From SH-MAG3 sp035461245 (lineage in GTDB: Bacteria > Gemmatimonadota > Gemmatimonadetes > Longimicrobiales > RSA9), in NCBI GenBank assembly GCA_035461245.1, contig DATHVP010000008.1:12657-76656 (forward strand): DNA of 64,000 nt, written 5' to 3'. The position numbers and the translations under genes were made by a program. The notes beneath the pieces were generated by a model. The model saw only the letters and a program-made list of their open reading frames with translations. It had not been told where the DNA came from and did not search any database. Below are positions 50,556 through 60,267 of this stretch, piece after piece. How positions within the stretch are numbered: position 1 is the stretch's first letter; every line of letters starts with the position of its first letter.

Positions 50556-53500
50556 TGACCCGCCGGCGCAGGATCGCTGCCTATGCCGGCGCTGGTGTAC
50601 TGCTGGTGGTCGTCCTGCTGGCGGCTGCGGTCCTCGTCATCACGAACACCGACTGGGGTCGCGAGCGCGTCCGCCTCTTCGCGCTGGACCGCCTCGCCGC
50701 TGCCACCGACGGCACCGTCGAGATCCGCCGGATCGAGGGCAACCTCCTGCGGCGCATCTACCTGCTGGACGTGCGCATCGTAGATGAGCAGGGCCGGCCG
50801 TTCCTGCAGGCGGATACCATCCGGAGCCGCTTCTCCCTCCGCGGCCTGCTGCGCCAGCGCATCGCCCTCACCAACGTGCGCATGGTACAGGGTGTCGTGA
50901 TACTCGATGAGCCCCCGGGCGAGGACTGGAATTACGTTCGAATTTTCCGCATCGAGCCGGAAGAGCGGGTGCCGGATACCGCCGTTGGCTGGGGCGACTG
51001 GGTCTCCCTGCACAACGTGCAGCTCGTCAACACGCGGATCATGATCCGCTCCGCCTGGGCGCCGCCAGAGGACATCACACCGGAGGAGCGGGCACGAGCC
51101 ATCGAGCGCGCCCTCAGCGGCGAGATGCGCGACAACATCGTGGCGGTGGAGGGCGGATACCAGAACGTCATGGATTTCCGCCAGCTGCACGCCACCATGC
51201 CCGTGATTGTCCCCGCTCACCCCGACTCCGCAGGCATCCCCATCGAGATCAGCCACTTCACGGGCATCGCGCAGCCGTTCCGTCCGCCGGTGGCGCAGGT
51301 GGAGGCGCTGGCCGGCAGGTTCCGCCTGGAGCGGGATACGCTGCACTTCACGGATGTCCGGGCGGACCTGCCCGACTCGCGCCTCGCCGTGGCCGGCCTG
51401 TATGCCCTGAGTTCGGGGGACCTGCTGCTGCGGATGAATGGGGCACCCATGGCGTTCGACGATATGCGCTGGCTGTACCCCCGGATGCCGGAGGAGGGCG
51501 GCGGCGATGTGCGCGTCACCGTGTCGGCGCGGAGCCTGGCCACGCGGATCATCGCCGAGGACATGGACATGGCTGTCGGTGAGGCGACCCTCGAGGGGCG
51601 GATCGATGTGACCCTCGGTGACACGCTGCGGCTGGGTGACACAGACGTACGCTTTACGCGTCTGGGCTCCGGCCTCCTCGCCCGCGTCCTGCCGGCCCTG
51701 GCGTTCCCGCGGGATGGCGTGTTCACCGGCCGTGCCGCCGTGACCGGGCCGCCTCACGCCCTGGCCATTGATGGCGACGTCACGTTCCATGATGACGCCG
51801 GCCCCTCCAGCCGCGTCATTGCCGAGGGAGAACTCGGCGTGCAGCCCCAGCTCCGCTTTGGGGCCATGCACCTGGAGTTCCGGCCGCTGCACGCGCACCT
51901 CATTCGTGCGTTCGCCCCTGAGTACCCGCTGCGCGGCGCCATCACCGGCGTTGCCAGCCTCACCGGCACGACGGACCTGCTTCAGCTGCGGTCGGATCTG
52001 TTCATTGACGAGCCGGGCGTCGGCCGCAGCCGGATCCTGGCGGCAGGCCGCATGGACCAGAGGCAGGACCTGCGCCTGGACGACGTCGTGGTGCGGATGG
52101 ATCCCCTGCGCGCCGACCTGCTCAGGGACGCCGTGCCCGAGCTGCCCCGCGGCGCCCTCATCGCCGGCACGGTACGCCTTGACGGCGCGCCCCAGCGCTC
52201 CCTTCAGGTGGATGGCGCCATTGCCCTCGACGACCCCGCTTCCGGCACCAGCAATATTGCCGCGCGCGGTGGCATCGAGTTCGGCGACGAACTGCGGCTC
52301 AGCGACATGGTGGTGCGCGTGGATCCACTGCGTGTGGACCTGATCCGCGGCTATCAGCCGGAGCTTCCAGCCGGTGCCACCATGGTCGGTTCGGTGCGGC
52401 TGGCAGGCGTGCCGTCCCGGGAGCTGCAGGTCGACGGCGACGTCGTCCTCTCCGACCCGGCGTCGGGCGTCAGCGAGTTCGGCGCCACCGGGTTGGTCTC
52501 GTTCGGGCGGGAACTCCGCTTCGATGGACTGGGCCTGCGGCTGCACAGTGTGCAGCTCGACCTGCTGCGGCCGTGGGCGCCGGACCTGCCGCCGGGAGGC
52601 ACGGTGGCAGGCGCCCTCACACTCACGGGCGCTCCTGCCCGCTCCCTCGCGGTGGACGGCGGCATCACGCACGTCGATCCACGGCTGGGCACCAGCCGCT
52701 TCGCCCTTGCCGGCGGCCTGGAATTCGGCGATGGCCTGGCATTCCGGAACCTCGACGTCCGCATGGACCCGCTCCAGCTCGCCCTCGTGCGCGGCTTCCT
52801 GCCCGACCTGCCCATCGGCGGGGTAGTGGCGGGGCGGGCCGTACTCGATGGCACGCCACAGCGCTTCACCGCCCGCGGCAATGTCGTCCACGATGAGGCC
52901 GGCCGCCGGTCCCATGTGGCCGGATCCATGGAGCTCGCCACAGGTCCGGGCGGCTGGGCCGTGGCGGACCTTCAGCTCCAGCCGCTGGACCTGGGAACGG
53001 TCGGGCGGTTCGTGCCGGCAGCGGGCCTGCACGGCAGCGTGATGGGTTCGTTCCGCGCCCGTGGTCGCATGGACGACCTGCGTCTCGACGCGGACCTGCG
53101 GGTGGCCGGTGGCGGCAGCATTGCGCTGGACGGCTGGATCAATGCCACCGGTTCCGAGCCCGCGTACGATCTCCGCGCTCGCACCGACGCCTTTGACATC
53201 GCCGCCGTCACCAGCCGTGCGCCGGCCGTGACATCCCTCACGGGACGCATCGCCGCCGAAGGCCGCGGTACTGACCCGGCCACCATGTCCGCCAGCATCT
53301 CGGCGGATCTCGTGGATCTTTCCGTGGACGACGTCGCCGCAGACCGGCTACTGGTGGATGCCCGCATCGACGGCGGCCTCGCGCACTTCGACACCGGCTT
53401 CGTGCGCCTGGGCACTGCGGAAGCGCAGGTCAACGGCGCGTTCGGGCTCGCCGCCGGACGTCACGGCGAACTCGCGTTCTCGGTCCGCGCCGACTCGCTG

Positions 53501-56191
53501 CACGCATTTGCCGGCGCCATGCCCGGCACCCGGGAGGGCGTCCCGCCAGCGCCCACGCGCACACTCCTCGCCGCCGACACGCTGGTGGTGGACACCGCCG
53601 CCTTCGCCCGGCCGCAGCAGCCGCTGGAGGAACCGGTACGTCCTGCAGTCACTCCGCGCTATGCCGGCGGCTCCCGGGAGACGGGCACCCTTACCGTCGC
53701 CGACATCTCGGCCGCAGTGCGGGAGCCGGAACGACTGGCCCGCGACACCGCCACGGGTGCCCTACCCCAGGGACGGGACGTGCCACTGCCTGCCGTGGCG
53801 TTGCAGGATTCGATCGACCTGCCGCGCACCGACACCGTGATCACCCTGGATGTGCCTGCCGACTCCCTGGCGGGAAGCCTCTTTGCCGAAGGCGTGCTCC
53901 GGGGCAACATCCACCAGTTCGACGCCGACGGCCACGCGGAAGTGGACGGACTGGTGTTCCGGGGCGCACAGGTGGCCGCGGGAGCCGTAGACTTCGTTGC
54001 CCGGGACGTGCGCACTCCCGTGGCCGACGTGGAGGTAGACGGACGATTCGAGGGCGTGCGCGCCGCCGGCGTCGCGTTCGACAGCGTTTCTGTAGAAGGC
54101 GGATACCGCGGCGACAGGCACGGCCAGGGTCGGGCTGTCCTCGCGGCGTATCAGGATGACGACACGGATGTGCATGCGGACGTGGCCTTCACTCTGGCGC
54201 TGGAGCGGAACGAACTCCGCGTGGCCGACGCCACCATCCGTTTCGACACCACCACCTGGCAGGCGGCTCAGCCCGGCGTCATTGCGTGGGGCGGCGGCGA
54301 CCTCGAAGTCGAGAGCCTGGAGTTCGTCAGCAATGACGGCGGCAGGATCTTCGTGGACGGCGTGCTGCCCGCTGCGGGCAGCGGCAACTTCGACCTCCAG
54401 CTCCGCAACTTCCAGCTCGAGCAGGTCGCCACGCTGCTGCAGCTCGAGGATGACCTGGAAGGCGCCATTGACCTGGACGCCCGCGTCACTGGCACCCGCT
54501 CAGCGCCCGTCATCAACGGGACCGGAGAACTGCGCGACGGTCGGCGCAATGGCGGGGAGTTGCCGGATGTCCGGGCCGTTCTCGCGTACGCAGACGAGAC
54601 CCTCACCGCGGATGCACTGCTGCTGCACGAGGGGCGTACCCTCGCCACTCTGGACGCACGACTGCCCATGGACCTCGCCGTCACCACCACCGGGCCGCGC
54701 CTGCTGGACGGGCCGCTGCAGGTGGATATCAGCGCCGACAGCATCCCTGCCGAGATGCTGCCGGCGTTTACCGGCGTGGTGGAGGACACCCGCGGTCGCA
54801 TCAGCGGCGATATCGCGATCAGGGGCACGTTCTCCCGGCCGTTGATGGAAGGCGTGGCCAACCTCGACCTCGGACGGGCGCGCGTGGTCCCCCTCGGCGT
54901 CACCTTCGACGACATCGCCGCAACGCTGACCCTGGACGGCTCCACCATCTCGGTGGACTCAATTGTCGCGTGGGGCGGGGGGCCCGCCCGGGTCACCGGT
55001 ACGATTGACGTGGCTGACCTGTCAGATCCCGTCTTCGACCTGGTCCTCGACGCCGACAACAGCCGTGTCATCAGCACCGCGGACGTGGAACTCCGAGTGG
55101 ATGCCGACGTCACCGTGACCGGCGCGCTTTCCGGCCTCCTCGTCCAGGGCGACATCCACGCCCGCAGCGGAACCATTCGCGTGCCGGAACTCGCTGAGCT
55201 CGGCCGGACCAATGTCGTAAACCTCGATGACCCCGGTACCTTCGACCGTGACGGTGGCGCGCTGGATGACTTCCAGCCGCTGGAGCCACGGCAGCCCGAG
55301 GTCCTGCGCAATGCGACCGTTGATGTGGGAATTGTCATTGACCGGGACGTCTGGGTCCGGTCCACGGAGGCCAATGTAGAGATCTACACGCCGCCCGATA
55401 TCGGTGCGTTGAGGGTCCAGGCCAACGGAACCGATGGAATTGTCCTGCGCGGGAGCATCAACACCGATCGCGGTGACTATGAATTCATGGGGCGGCGCTT
55501 CCGCATGACGCGCGGCGCCATGGCCTTCATGGGCGAGTCGCCCATCAACCCCATCCTGCAGATCGCCGCCGAGCACGAGGTCCGGCTGCCCGGCCGCGAG
55601 GCACTGCAGATCCGGATCGTCATCGGGGGCACCATCGACGACCTGGAGATCACCCTCGAAAGTGGCGCGCAACCGCCCATCTCGCAGTCCGATCTGCTGA
55701 GCTTCCTCGCGTTCGGACGCGACGCCTCCTCCCTGCTCCAGCAGCAGGGATCCGGGCTGTCCGGCCAGGGCGGCGCGGCCGGCGAGCTGGTCGGCAACAT
55801 CGCCGGACTGGCCACTCAGCAGCTTACGTCCGTGGCTCTCGAGGCGGCCGTGTCCGAAGTGGAGCGGGAAGTGGCCCGGGAACTGTCCCTGGACATGTTC
55901 CGCATCAGTTCCGCTGACGTGCCCGCCGAGGTCTTTACCGGCGGCTACGGCGACATCTTCCGGGCCACCGAGGTCGAGGCCGGTCGCTACCTCCGGCCCC
56001 GCCTGTTCCTTGCCGCCCAGGCCCGGGGCGGCAGGCCCGGTCTGCGACTCGAGTATCGCACGCCGCGAGGATACGAGTGGCATGCCGCCTGGCAACCCCG
56101 ATTCATGCCCGTGGATCCGACCCTCATGGACGTGGCACCCGGCCGGACCACCGTGTTCGGGACGTTCCTGTTCCGGGAGTGGCGCTTCTGA
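50555..56191 (+). CDS. tamB: TamB-family translocation/assembly protein
   Basis: A 1878-residue AsmA/TamB-like protein with one N-terminal helix (GAGVLLVVVLLAAAVLVIT), a long beta-taco region and the C-terminal DUF490/TamB domain ('GAMAFMGESPINPILQIAA', 'ISQSDLLSFLAFG'). It bridges the periplasm and works with the Omp85 protein encoded just before it. Residues ~440-820 contain at least five copies of a 74-residue repeat (DPL...LP.G...AG..RL.G.P.R.L.VDG pattern). Length is greater than the ~1260 residues of E. coli TamB; the repeat accounts for part of this. Confidence 0.92.
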   Translation: MTRRRRIAAYAGAGVLLVVVLLAAAVLVITNTDWGRERVRLFALDRLAAATDGTVEIRRIEGNLLRRIYLLDVRIVDEQGRPFLQADTIRSRFSLRGLLRQRIALTNVRMVQGVVILDEPPGEDWNYVRIFRIEPEERVPDTAVGWGDWVSLHNVQLVNTRIMIRSAWAPPEDITPEERARAIERALSGEMRDNIVAVEGGYQNVMDFRQLHATMPVIVPAHPDSAGIPIEISHFTGIAQPFRPPVAQVEALAGRFRLERDTLHFTDVRADLPDSRLAVAGLYALSSGDLLLRMNGAPMAFDDMRWLYPRMPEEGGGDVRVTVSARSLATRIIAEDMDMAVGEATLEGRIDVTLGDTLRLGDTDVRFTRLGSGLLARVLPALAFPRDGVFTGRAAVTGPPHALAIDGDVTFHDDAGPSSRVIAEGELGVQPQLRFGAMHLEFRPLHAHLIRAFAPEYPLRGAITGVASLTGTTDLLQLRSDLFIDEPGVGRSRILAAGRMDQRQDLRLDDVVVRMDPLRADLLRDAVPELPRGALIAGTVRLDGAPQRSLQVDGAIALDDPASGTSNIAARGGIEFGDELRLSDMVVRVDPLRVDLIRGYQPELPAGATMVGSVRLAGVPSRELQVDGDVVLSDPASGVSEFGATGLVSFGRELRFDGLGLRLHSVQLDLLRPWAPDLPPGGTVAGALTLTGAPARSLAVDGGITHVDPRLGTSRFALAGGLEFGDGLAFRNLDVRMDPLQLALVRGFLPDLPIGGVVAGRAVLDGTPQRFTARGNVVHDEAGRRSHVAGSMELATGPGGWAVADLQLQPLDLGTVGRFVPAAGLHGSVMGSFRARGRMDDLRLDADLRVAGGGSIALDGWINATGSEPAYDLRARTDAFDIAAVTSRAPAVTSLTGRIAAEGRGTDPATMSASISADLVDLSVDDVAADRLLVDARIDGGLAHFDTGFVRLGTAEAQVNGAFGLAAGRHGELAFSVRADSLHAFAGAMPGTREGVPPAPTRTLLAADTLVVDTAAFARPQQPLEEPVRPAVTPRYAGGSRETGTLTVADISAAVREPERLARDTATGALPQGRDVPLPAVALQDSIDLPRTDTVITLDVPADSLAGSLFAEGVLRGNIHQFDADGHAEVDGLVFRGAQVAAGAVDFVARDVRTPVADVEVDGRFEGVRAAGVAFDSVSVEGGYRGDRHGQGRAVLAAYQDDDTDVHADVAFTLALERNELRVADATIRFDTTTWQAAQPGVIAWGGGDLEVESLEFVSNDGGRIFVDGVLPAAGSGNFDLQLRNFQLEQVATLLQLEDDLEGAIDLDARVTGTRSAPVINGTGELRDGRRNGGELPDVRAVLAYADETLTADALLLHEGRTLATLDARLPMDLAVTTTGPRLLDGPLQVDISADSIPAEMLPAFTGVVEDTRGRISGDIAIRGTFSRPLMEGVANLDLGRARVVPLGVTFDDIAATLTLDGSTISVDSIVAWGGGPARVTGTIDVADLSDPVFDLVLDADNSRVISTADVELRVDADVTVTGALSGLLVQGDIHARSGTIRVPELAELGRTNVVNLDDPGTFDRDGGALDDFQPLEPRQPEVLRNATVDVGIVIDRDVWVRSTEANVEIYTPPDIGALRVQANGTDGIVLRGSINTDRGDYEFMGRRFRMTRGAMAFMGESPINPILQIAAEHEVRLPGREALQIRIVIGGTIDDLEITLESGAQPPISQSDLLSFLAFGRDASSLLQQQGSGLSGQGGAAGELVGNIAGLATQQLTSVALEAAVSEVEREVARELSLDMFRISSADVPAEVFTGGYGDIFRATEVEAGRYLRPRLFLAAQARGGRPGLRLEYRTPRGYEWHAAWQPRFMPVDPTLMDVAPGRTTVFGTFLFREWRF

Positions 56192-56248
56192 CGGCGGCCA
56201 GGTCGGTCGTGCCGGTCCGGTGCTTTGTCGGGCGCTGGGATGTCCCCC

Positions 56249-56695
56249 TCAGCGGCGTGTCAGGTACACCGGCCGCCACTCGTCGTCCACCAGGACGGCC
56301 GTGCTCAGACCCTCCCGGTCCACCCGCCCCGCGCGCAGCATACCGCCGCGAAAAACCACACTGTCGCCCGCCAGCTCGTACCTGTCCTGGACCAGCAGTA
56401 CCTCGCTCGCCCCATCGCCCCGCCTGACGCCCAGCTGCAGCAGGTAGTCCCCTGGCGCGCCCGGTGTGACGTCTCCGAAGTACACGCCGACCAGGTACAG
56501 CTCACCGCCGCCGGCAGTGACCAGGAGTTCACGGGATTCATAGGTCCCCCCCAGGCCGGCTTCCGCCGCGGCCGCCGCTGCCGGGTCCAGTCCCGCCGTC
56601 GGCGCCGTCACATCAGAACACGCGGCCAGAGCCGGCAGCCCAAGCAGGCATGTCAACATCCGCAGCGCGTTTCGATCCAGCCTGTCTTTCAACAT
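56249..56695 (-). CDS. Lipoprotein of unknown function
   Basis: A 148-residue protein with a lipobox (LGLPALAACSD) and a small predicted beta-sandwich mature domain with no recognised family. It is convergent with tamB and alone. Such small lipoproteins are common in this kind of genome. Confidence 0.75.
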   Translation of the reverse strand: MLKDRLDRNALRMLTCLLGLPALAACSDVTAPTAGLDPAAAAAAEAGLGGTYESRELLVTAGGGELYLVGVYFGDVTPGAPGDYLLQLGVRRGDGASEVLLVQDRYELAGDSVVFRGGMLRAGRVDREGLSTAVLVDDEWRPVYLTRR

Positions 56696-57119
56696 TGTAT
56701 GGATGTCCCGGGAAAAGCAGCGAGCCCGCCTCGGCGAGTGCGTGCCGGACGTATGTGCAAAAGCGGACCCGAACTGGGCCTGGAGGGGTTAAAGTATTAC
56801 ACAGCAGCGTGTTGGGTGATGAGCGGACGGTCCCAGGTGTCCGACATGGCTGTCCGCCAATCGGTCAACTCTCCGTTCCCGGCCCTGTATCCTGTTGTCA
56901 CGCCTCATTCTGGCCCCTCAGCGTCCGGAAAACAGGCAGTGTCCGGATCACGAGCGACTGCCACCGTGTAAAAGGGGTTCACATGCCGGTCTGTCAGGGT
57001 TACATTACTGTATCTCATTCAATGACAATGCGTTCGGCAATGAGGCCAGAGGGTTCCCCACCGTTGGGGGAGTCACGGAGCGACTGACCTGTAGGTCGAT
57101 TCTTGGGAGGAATGCGGGT
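56696..57119 (+). promoter_or_regulatory. 424-base non-coding region before the DUF5715-type gene
   Basis: No convincing gene is present: base composition is less GC-rich than in the neighbours. Hairpins lie near the 3' end, TTCCCC-accgtt-GGGGGA (57054-57071) and GACCT-gt-AGGTC (57086-57097), shortly before the ribosome binding site gggagg (57105-57110). The length and structure suggest a regulatory leader for the downstream cell-wall gene, but no known riboswitch class was matched. Confidence 0.4.
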
Positions 57120-57980
57120 ATGCGACGATTGCTGCTCACGGGCCTGATGGCGCTGACATCCGGTGCGCTGGCGACGGCCGCGGAGGCGCGGGAACCCTCG
57201 CTGCGCGGGTCGCCGGCGTCCATGCAGGAACAGAATCGGGTGGCGCAGGCCCACGGACTGACGTTCTACCGCACGAGTGGAGAGATCCATGCGGCTGTGG
57301 ACCGGGGCGAGCTGATCCCGCTGGAAGGCAACGAGGACTATGATGTGGCAGACTTCGTAAGTCATCCCTATGCCCATCCGGCGGCGGTGCTGTTCGTGGA
57401 GCGGCTGTCGGCGCAGTACCGATCGGCGTGTGACCAGAAACTGGTGGTGACAAGTGCCGTCCGGCCGTCGAACTCGCAGCCGCGCAACGCCCATCGGCTG
57501 TCGGTGCACCCCGCGGGCATGGCGCTGGACCTCCGGGTGAGCGATCGGCAGCCGTGCCGGGCGTGGCTGGAGGGCGCGCTGATGAACCTGGAGCGGGAGG
57601 GTGTGCTGAACGGCATCCGCGAACGCAACCCGCCCCACTACCACGTGGCTCTCTACCCGGAGCAGTACCTCGCGTATGTGGCGCCCATGATCGCTGCCGA
57701 GGAAGCGGCCAGGGCGGAGGCGGAGGCGCGCGCCGCCGCCGAGCGCGAAGCCGCTGAAGCGGCTGCCGCAGCCGCCGCGGCCGCGGCTCCGCGTATCGTG
57801 CAGGGCAGCGCTGGCACGCCATCGCTGCCGGCTGCGCCGGTGATGGCGACGCTGGCATTGCTCGCCGTGCTGCCCCTGAGCCGTCTGGCCCTGCGCCGCG
57901 GCTGGCTGCGCCGGATTGTCGGCGAAGCAGCGTCAGGCGAGAATGAGGTGGTCATGGCTCCTGAGGCGGAGACTCGATGA
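57120..57980 (+). CDS. Exported M15/DUF5715-type peptidase with C-terminal membrane anchor
   Basis: A 286-residue protein. Signal peptide (LLLTGLMALTSGALATAAEA), then a domain with a zinc-peptidase pattern 'TSAVRPSNSQPRNAHRLSVHPAGMALDLR' (in part: His ... Asp) and 'PPHYHVALYP', as in M15/DUF5715 proteins that act on peptidoglycan. An Ala/Glu-rich helix follows and the C-terminus has a transmembrane segment (APVMATLALLAVLPLSRLAL) with basic residues, so it is held in the inner membrane. The 3' end overlaps the convergent tyrA gene by 29 bases. Confidence 0.82.
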   Translation: MRRLLLTGLMALTSGALATAAEAREPSLRGSPASMQEQNRVAQAHGLTFYRTSGEIHAAVDRGELIPLEGNEDYDVADFVSHPYAHPAAVLFVERLSAQYRSACDQKLVVTSAVRPSNSQPRNAHRLSVHPAGMALDLRVSDRQPCRAWLEGALMNLEREGVLNGIRERNPPHYHVALYPEQYLAYVAPMIAAEEAARAEAEARAAAEREAAEAAAAAAAAAAPRIVQGSAGTPSLPAAPVMATLALLAVLPLSRLALRRGWLRRIVGEAASGENEVVMAPEAETR

Positions 57981-58818
57981 CCCACTGGCGGGCCGCGTCG
58001 AACGCCGGGTGCAGTACCTCACTCCGGCGGGAATTCACGGCGGCCCGCAGACCTTCCAGTGCCGCGATGATGGCGTCCAGCGCCGGCACGATCTCGCCTG
58101 CATTCTCGCAGGCGATTCCCGTCCACATCCGCGGATCGCTTCCGGCCAGCCGCGTCATGTCAGAGCCGCCCGGTCCCAGCTCGCTCCTCGAGTAGCCGGC
58201 GTCCCTGAGCACGTGTGCCAGTCCGGTTGCCATCAGTTGCGGCAGGTGGCTCGTCCATGCGACGCGCCGGTCGTGCGCGGCGGCCGTCGTGACCTCCGGA
58301 ACGGCTCCCAGCTGGTGCCAGAACTCCACCGCCATCCGCAGGGTCCTGTCGCATGCCTCGCGGTCACGGGCGACGGTGGGGTGCTGTTCCGGCGGACAGA
58401 GGTAGACAGGCGCGTTGGCGAACAGTCCCGGTCGGGACGCGTGCCAGCCAGAGCGCTCCCTGCCTGTCATCGGGTGTGCGCCGATGAAGCGGTCAGCGAG
58501 CCCGGCGTCACTGGCGGCGGTCATGACGCCGGACTTGGTACTGCCCAGGTCCATGACCAGGCGGGCATGGGCGAGGTGCGGCGCAAGGCGGGCCAGCAGG
58601 GACGAAGTCGCCTGAACCGGTACGGCCAGGACCACGACGTCAGCGTCGGCCACACCGTCGCCGTCCGGGGAGCCCCGGGCATTGATGACGTGTTCTGCCA
58701 GGGCCGCATCCACTGCGGCCTCGTCCGTGTCTGCGCCCCGCACGTGGTGCCCTAGTCCCGCCAGGTCGCGGGCCAGCGAGCCGCCCATCAGGCCCAGGCC
58801 GAAGATGGCGACCTTCAC
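57952..58818 (-). CDS. tyrA: Prephenate dehydrogenase
   Basis: A 288-residue NAD(P)-dependent enzyme of the TyrA family for tyrosine synthesis: Rossmann motif GLGLMGGS at the N-terminus, 'MDLGSTKSGVM', 'IGAHPMTGRERSGW' with the catalytic His, and the helical C-terminal domain ('HDRRVAWTSHLPQLMATGLA'). Coupled by ATGA to the chorismate mutase gene; third gene of the aromatic operon. Confidence 0.93.
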   Translation of the reverse strand: MKVAIFGLGLMGGSLARDLAGLGHHVRGADTDEAAVDAALAEHVINARGSPDGDGVADADVVVLAVPVQATSSLLARLAPHLAHARLVMDLGSTKSGVMTAASDAGLADRFIGAHPMTGRERSGWHASRPGLFANAPVYLCPPEQHPTVARDREACDRTLRMAVEFWHQLGAVPEVTTAAAHDRRVAWTSHLPQLMATGLAHVLRDAGYSRSELGPGGSDMTRLAGSDPRMWTGIACENAGEIVPALDAIIAALEGLRAAVNSRRSEVLHPAFDAARQWVIESPPQEP

Positions 58819-59129
58819 ATCTCCTCCAGCTGCGCCCGTCGGGACAGGCCGATGACGTGCCAGAAGATGTAACGTACGTCCTCGTCCTCCATGCCCGCCG
58901 CGCGAGCCCGCTCGCCGGCCCTGCGGACCACGGCCGCTTCCCGGCGCGGATCCAGTGTCGGCAGTCCTGCGGTAAGCTTCGCCGCACCGACGCGCCGGGC
59001 CAGCCGGACCCTCTCGGCCAGCAGGTCGATGATCCGGTCGTCCACTGCTTCGATGGCGGCGCGCAACTCCTCCAGTTCAGGCGGCCAGTCTTCCTCCCCG
59101 TTGTCCGTGGCTCCGGGCGGGCGGCTCAT
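58815..59129 (-). CDS. aroQ: Chorismate mutase, AroQ type
   Basis: A 104-residue monofunctional AroQ-fold helical enzyme (chorismate to prephenate): 'ELRAAIEAVDDRIIDLLAERVRLARRVGAAK', in part, with the conserved Arg and Lys, and 'LDPRREAAVV'. It overlaps both neighbours by ATGA and supplies prephenate to the next enzyme in the operon. Confidence 0.92.
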   Translation of the reverse strand: MSRPPGATDNGEEDWPPELEELRAAIEAVDDRIIDLLAERVRLARRVGAAKLTAGLPTLDPRREAAVVRRAGERARAAGMEDEDVRYIFWHVIGLSRRAQLEEM

Positions 59130-60178
59130 GCGGCCGCCTCCTGCGGCGCCGGCACCGTCATGGTGCGGCCAGCCGCCTCGGCGAACGGCACGAGTCGCCT
59201 CATGAGGTCGGTGAAGGCCGCGGGCGTCAGGGACTGGTTGCCGTCCGACAGCGCCGTGGACGGCGTCGGATGCACTTCGATGACCAGGCCGTCAGCACCT
59301 GCGGCGACCGCGGCAAACGCCAGCGGCGCCACGAGTTCCGCCCTGCCGCCGGCATGGCTCGGATCCACGATGACCGGCAGATGCGTCTCCGCCTTCAGCA
59401 CGGGGATGGCCGCAATGTCCAGCGTGTTGCGCGTCGCCGTCTCGTATGTGCGGATGCCGCGCTCGCACAGAATCACGTCCCGGTTGCCCTGCGCCATCAC
59501 GTACTCCGCGGCCATCAGGAGTTCCTCCACCGTGGCCGCCAGGCCGCGCTTGAGCAGGACAGGCCGCTGCACCCGTCCGACTTCCGACAGCAGCGCGAAG
59601 TTCTGCATGTTGCGCGCACCGATCTGCAGCACGTCCGCGTGCTCCGCCACCAGCTCTACCTGCCGCGTGTCCATTACCTCCGTGACCACCGGCATGCCCG
59701 TCTCCGCGCGCACCTCCGCCAGCAGCCGCAACGCATGCTCCCCCAATCCCTGGAATGCATAGGGCGACGTGCGTGGCTTGAACGCGCCGCCGCGCAGCAG
59801 ACCGGCGCCTGCCGCCGCCACGGCGTGCGCGCACTCGAACAGCATGTCCCTGCCCTCCACCGAGCACGGGCCCGCAATTACGGCCAGGCCCGCGCCGCCG
59901 ATCTGGCCGCTGTCGCCGGCACCCGTGCGGACCACCGTGCGCCCGATGGCAAACGCCGTGGATACCAGACGGTACGGCTTCAGTACCGGGGTGACGCTCT
60001 CCACCCCCGGCAGGCTCAGCAGCGCTACCTCCTGGAGCAGGCTTTCGTCGCCGATGCAGCCGATGATCGTGCGTTGCTCTCCCCGGGATATGTGGGTACG
60101 CATCCCCAGCATTTCGACGCGTTCCCGGATCTGGTCCAGCTCGCCCTCGCTGACGTTCGGGCGGGTCACGATGATCAT
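59126..60178 (-). CDS. aroF: 3-deoxy-7-phosphoheptulonate (DAHP) synthase, type I-beta
   Basis: A 350-residue enzyme that starts the shikimate pathway. The N-terminal ~75 residues form the ferredoxin-like regulatory domain ('MIIVTRPNVSEGELDQIRER'), then the barrel with 'IAGPCSVEGRDM', 'RGGAFKPRTSPYAFQG', 'ERGIRTYETATRNTLD' and 'VDPSHAGG'. Start ATG 60178 has a GGAGAGAGG site. It heads the operon aroF-aroQ-tyrA, which is preceded by a leader peptide and attenuator, so transcription is probably set by tyrosine supply. Confidence 0.94.
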   Translation of the reverse strand: MIIVTRPNVSEGELDQIRERVEMLGMRTHISRGEQRTIIGCIGDESLLQEVALLSLPGVESVTPVLKPYRLVSTAFAIGRTVVRTGAGDSGQIGGAGLAVIAGPCSVEGRDMLFECAHAVAAAGAGLLRGGAFKPRTSPYAFQGLGEHALRLLAEVRAETGMPVVTEVMDTRQVELVAEHADVLQIGARNMQNFALLSEVGRVQRPVLLKRGLAATVEELLMAAEYVMAQGNRDVILCERGIRTYETATRNTLDIAAIPVLKAETHLPVIVDPSHAGGRAELVAPLAFAAVAAGADGLVIEVHPTPSTALSDGNQSLTPAAFTDLMRRLVPFAEAAGRTMTVPAPQEAAA

Positions 60179-60208
60179 GCTTGCCTCTCTCCTGGTTTCA
60201 TGCGACAC

Positions 60209-60245
60209 AAAAAAAGGCGGCCCGTGGGATTTCCCACGGGCCGCC
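60209..60245 (-). terminator. Rho-independent attenuator terminator before aroF
   Basis: On the - strand a 14-bp perfect stem (60245-60232 with 60229-60216, 2-base loop) is followed by seven T (60215-60209), the only textbook intrinsic terminator in the window. It lies between the Tyr-rich leader peptide and aroF, 31 bases before the aroF start. Its 5' arm can pair instead with a segment inside the leader (60294-60302). Confidence 0.9.
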
Positions 60246-60267
60246 CGGCATCCTGGAGCTCTGCGCG

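Noticed and set aside
50162..53032. A 956-residue open frame on the - strand opposite tamA/tamB
   Set aside because: It is the antisense shadow of tamA and tamB, which have clear domains and overlapping starts; the - strand translation has no recognisable domain and a composition typical of antisense frames in GC-rich DNA.
56940..57110. Cyclic di-AMP (ydaO-type) riboswitch
   Set aside because: Hairpins and a GGGG-rich segment suggested it, but the conserved core sequences could not be found in the right order.
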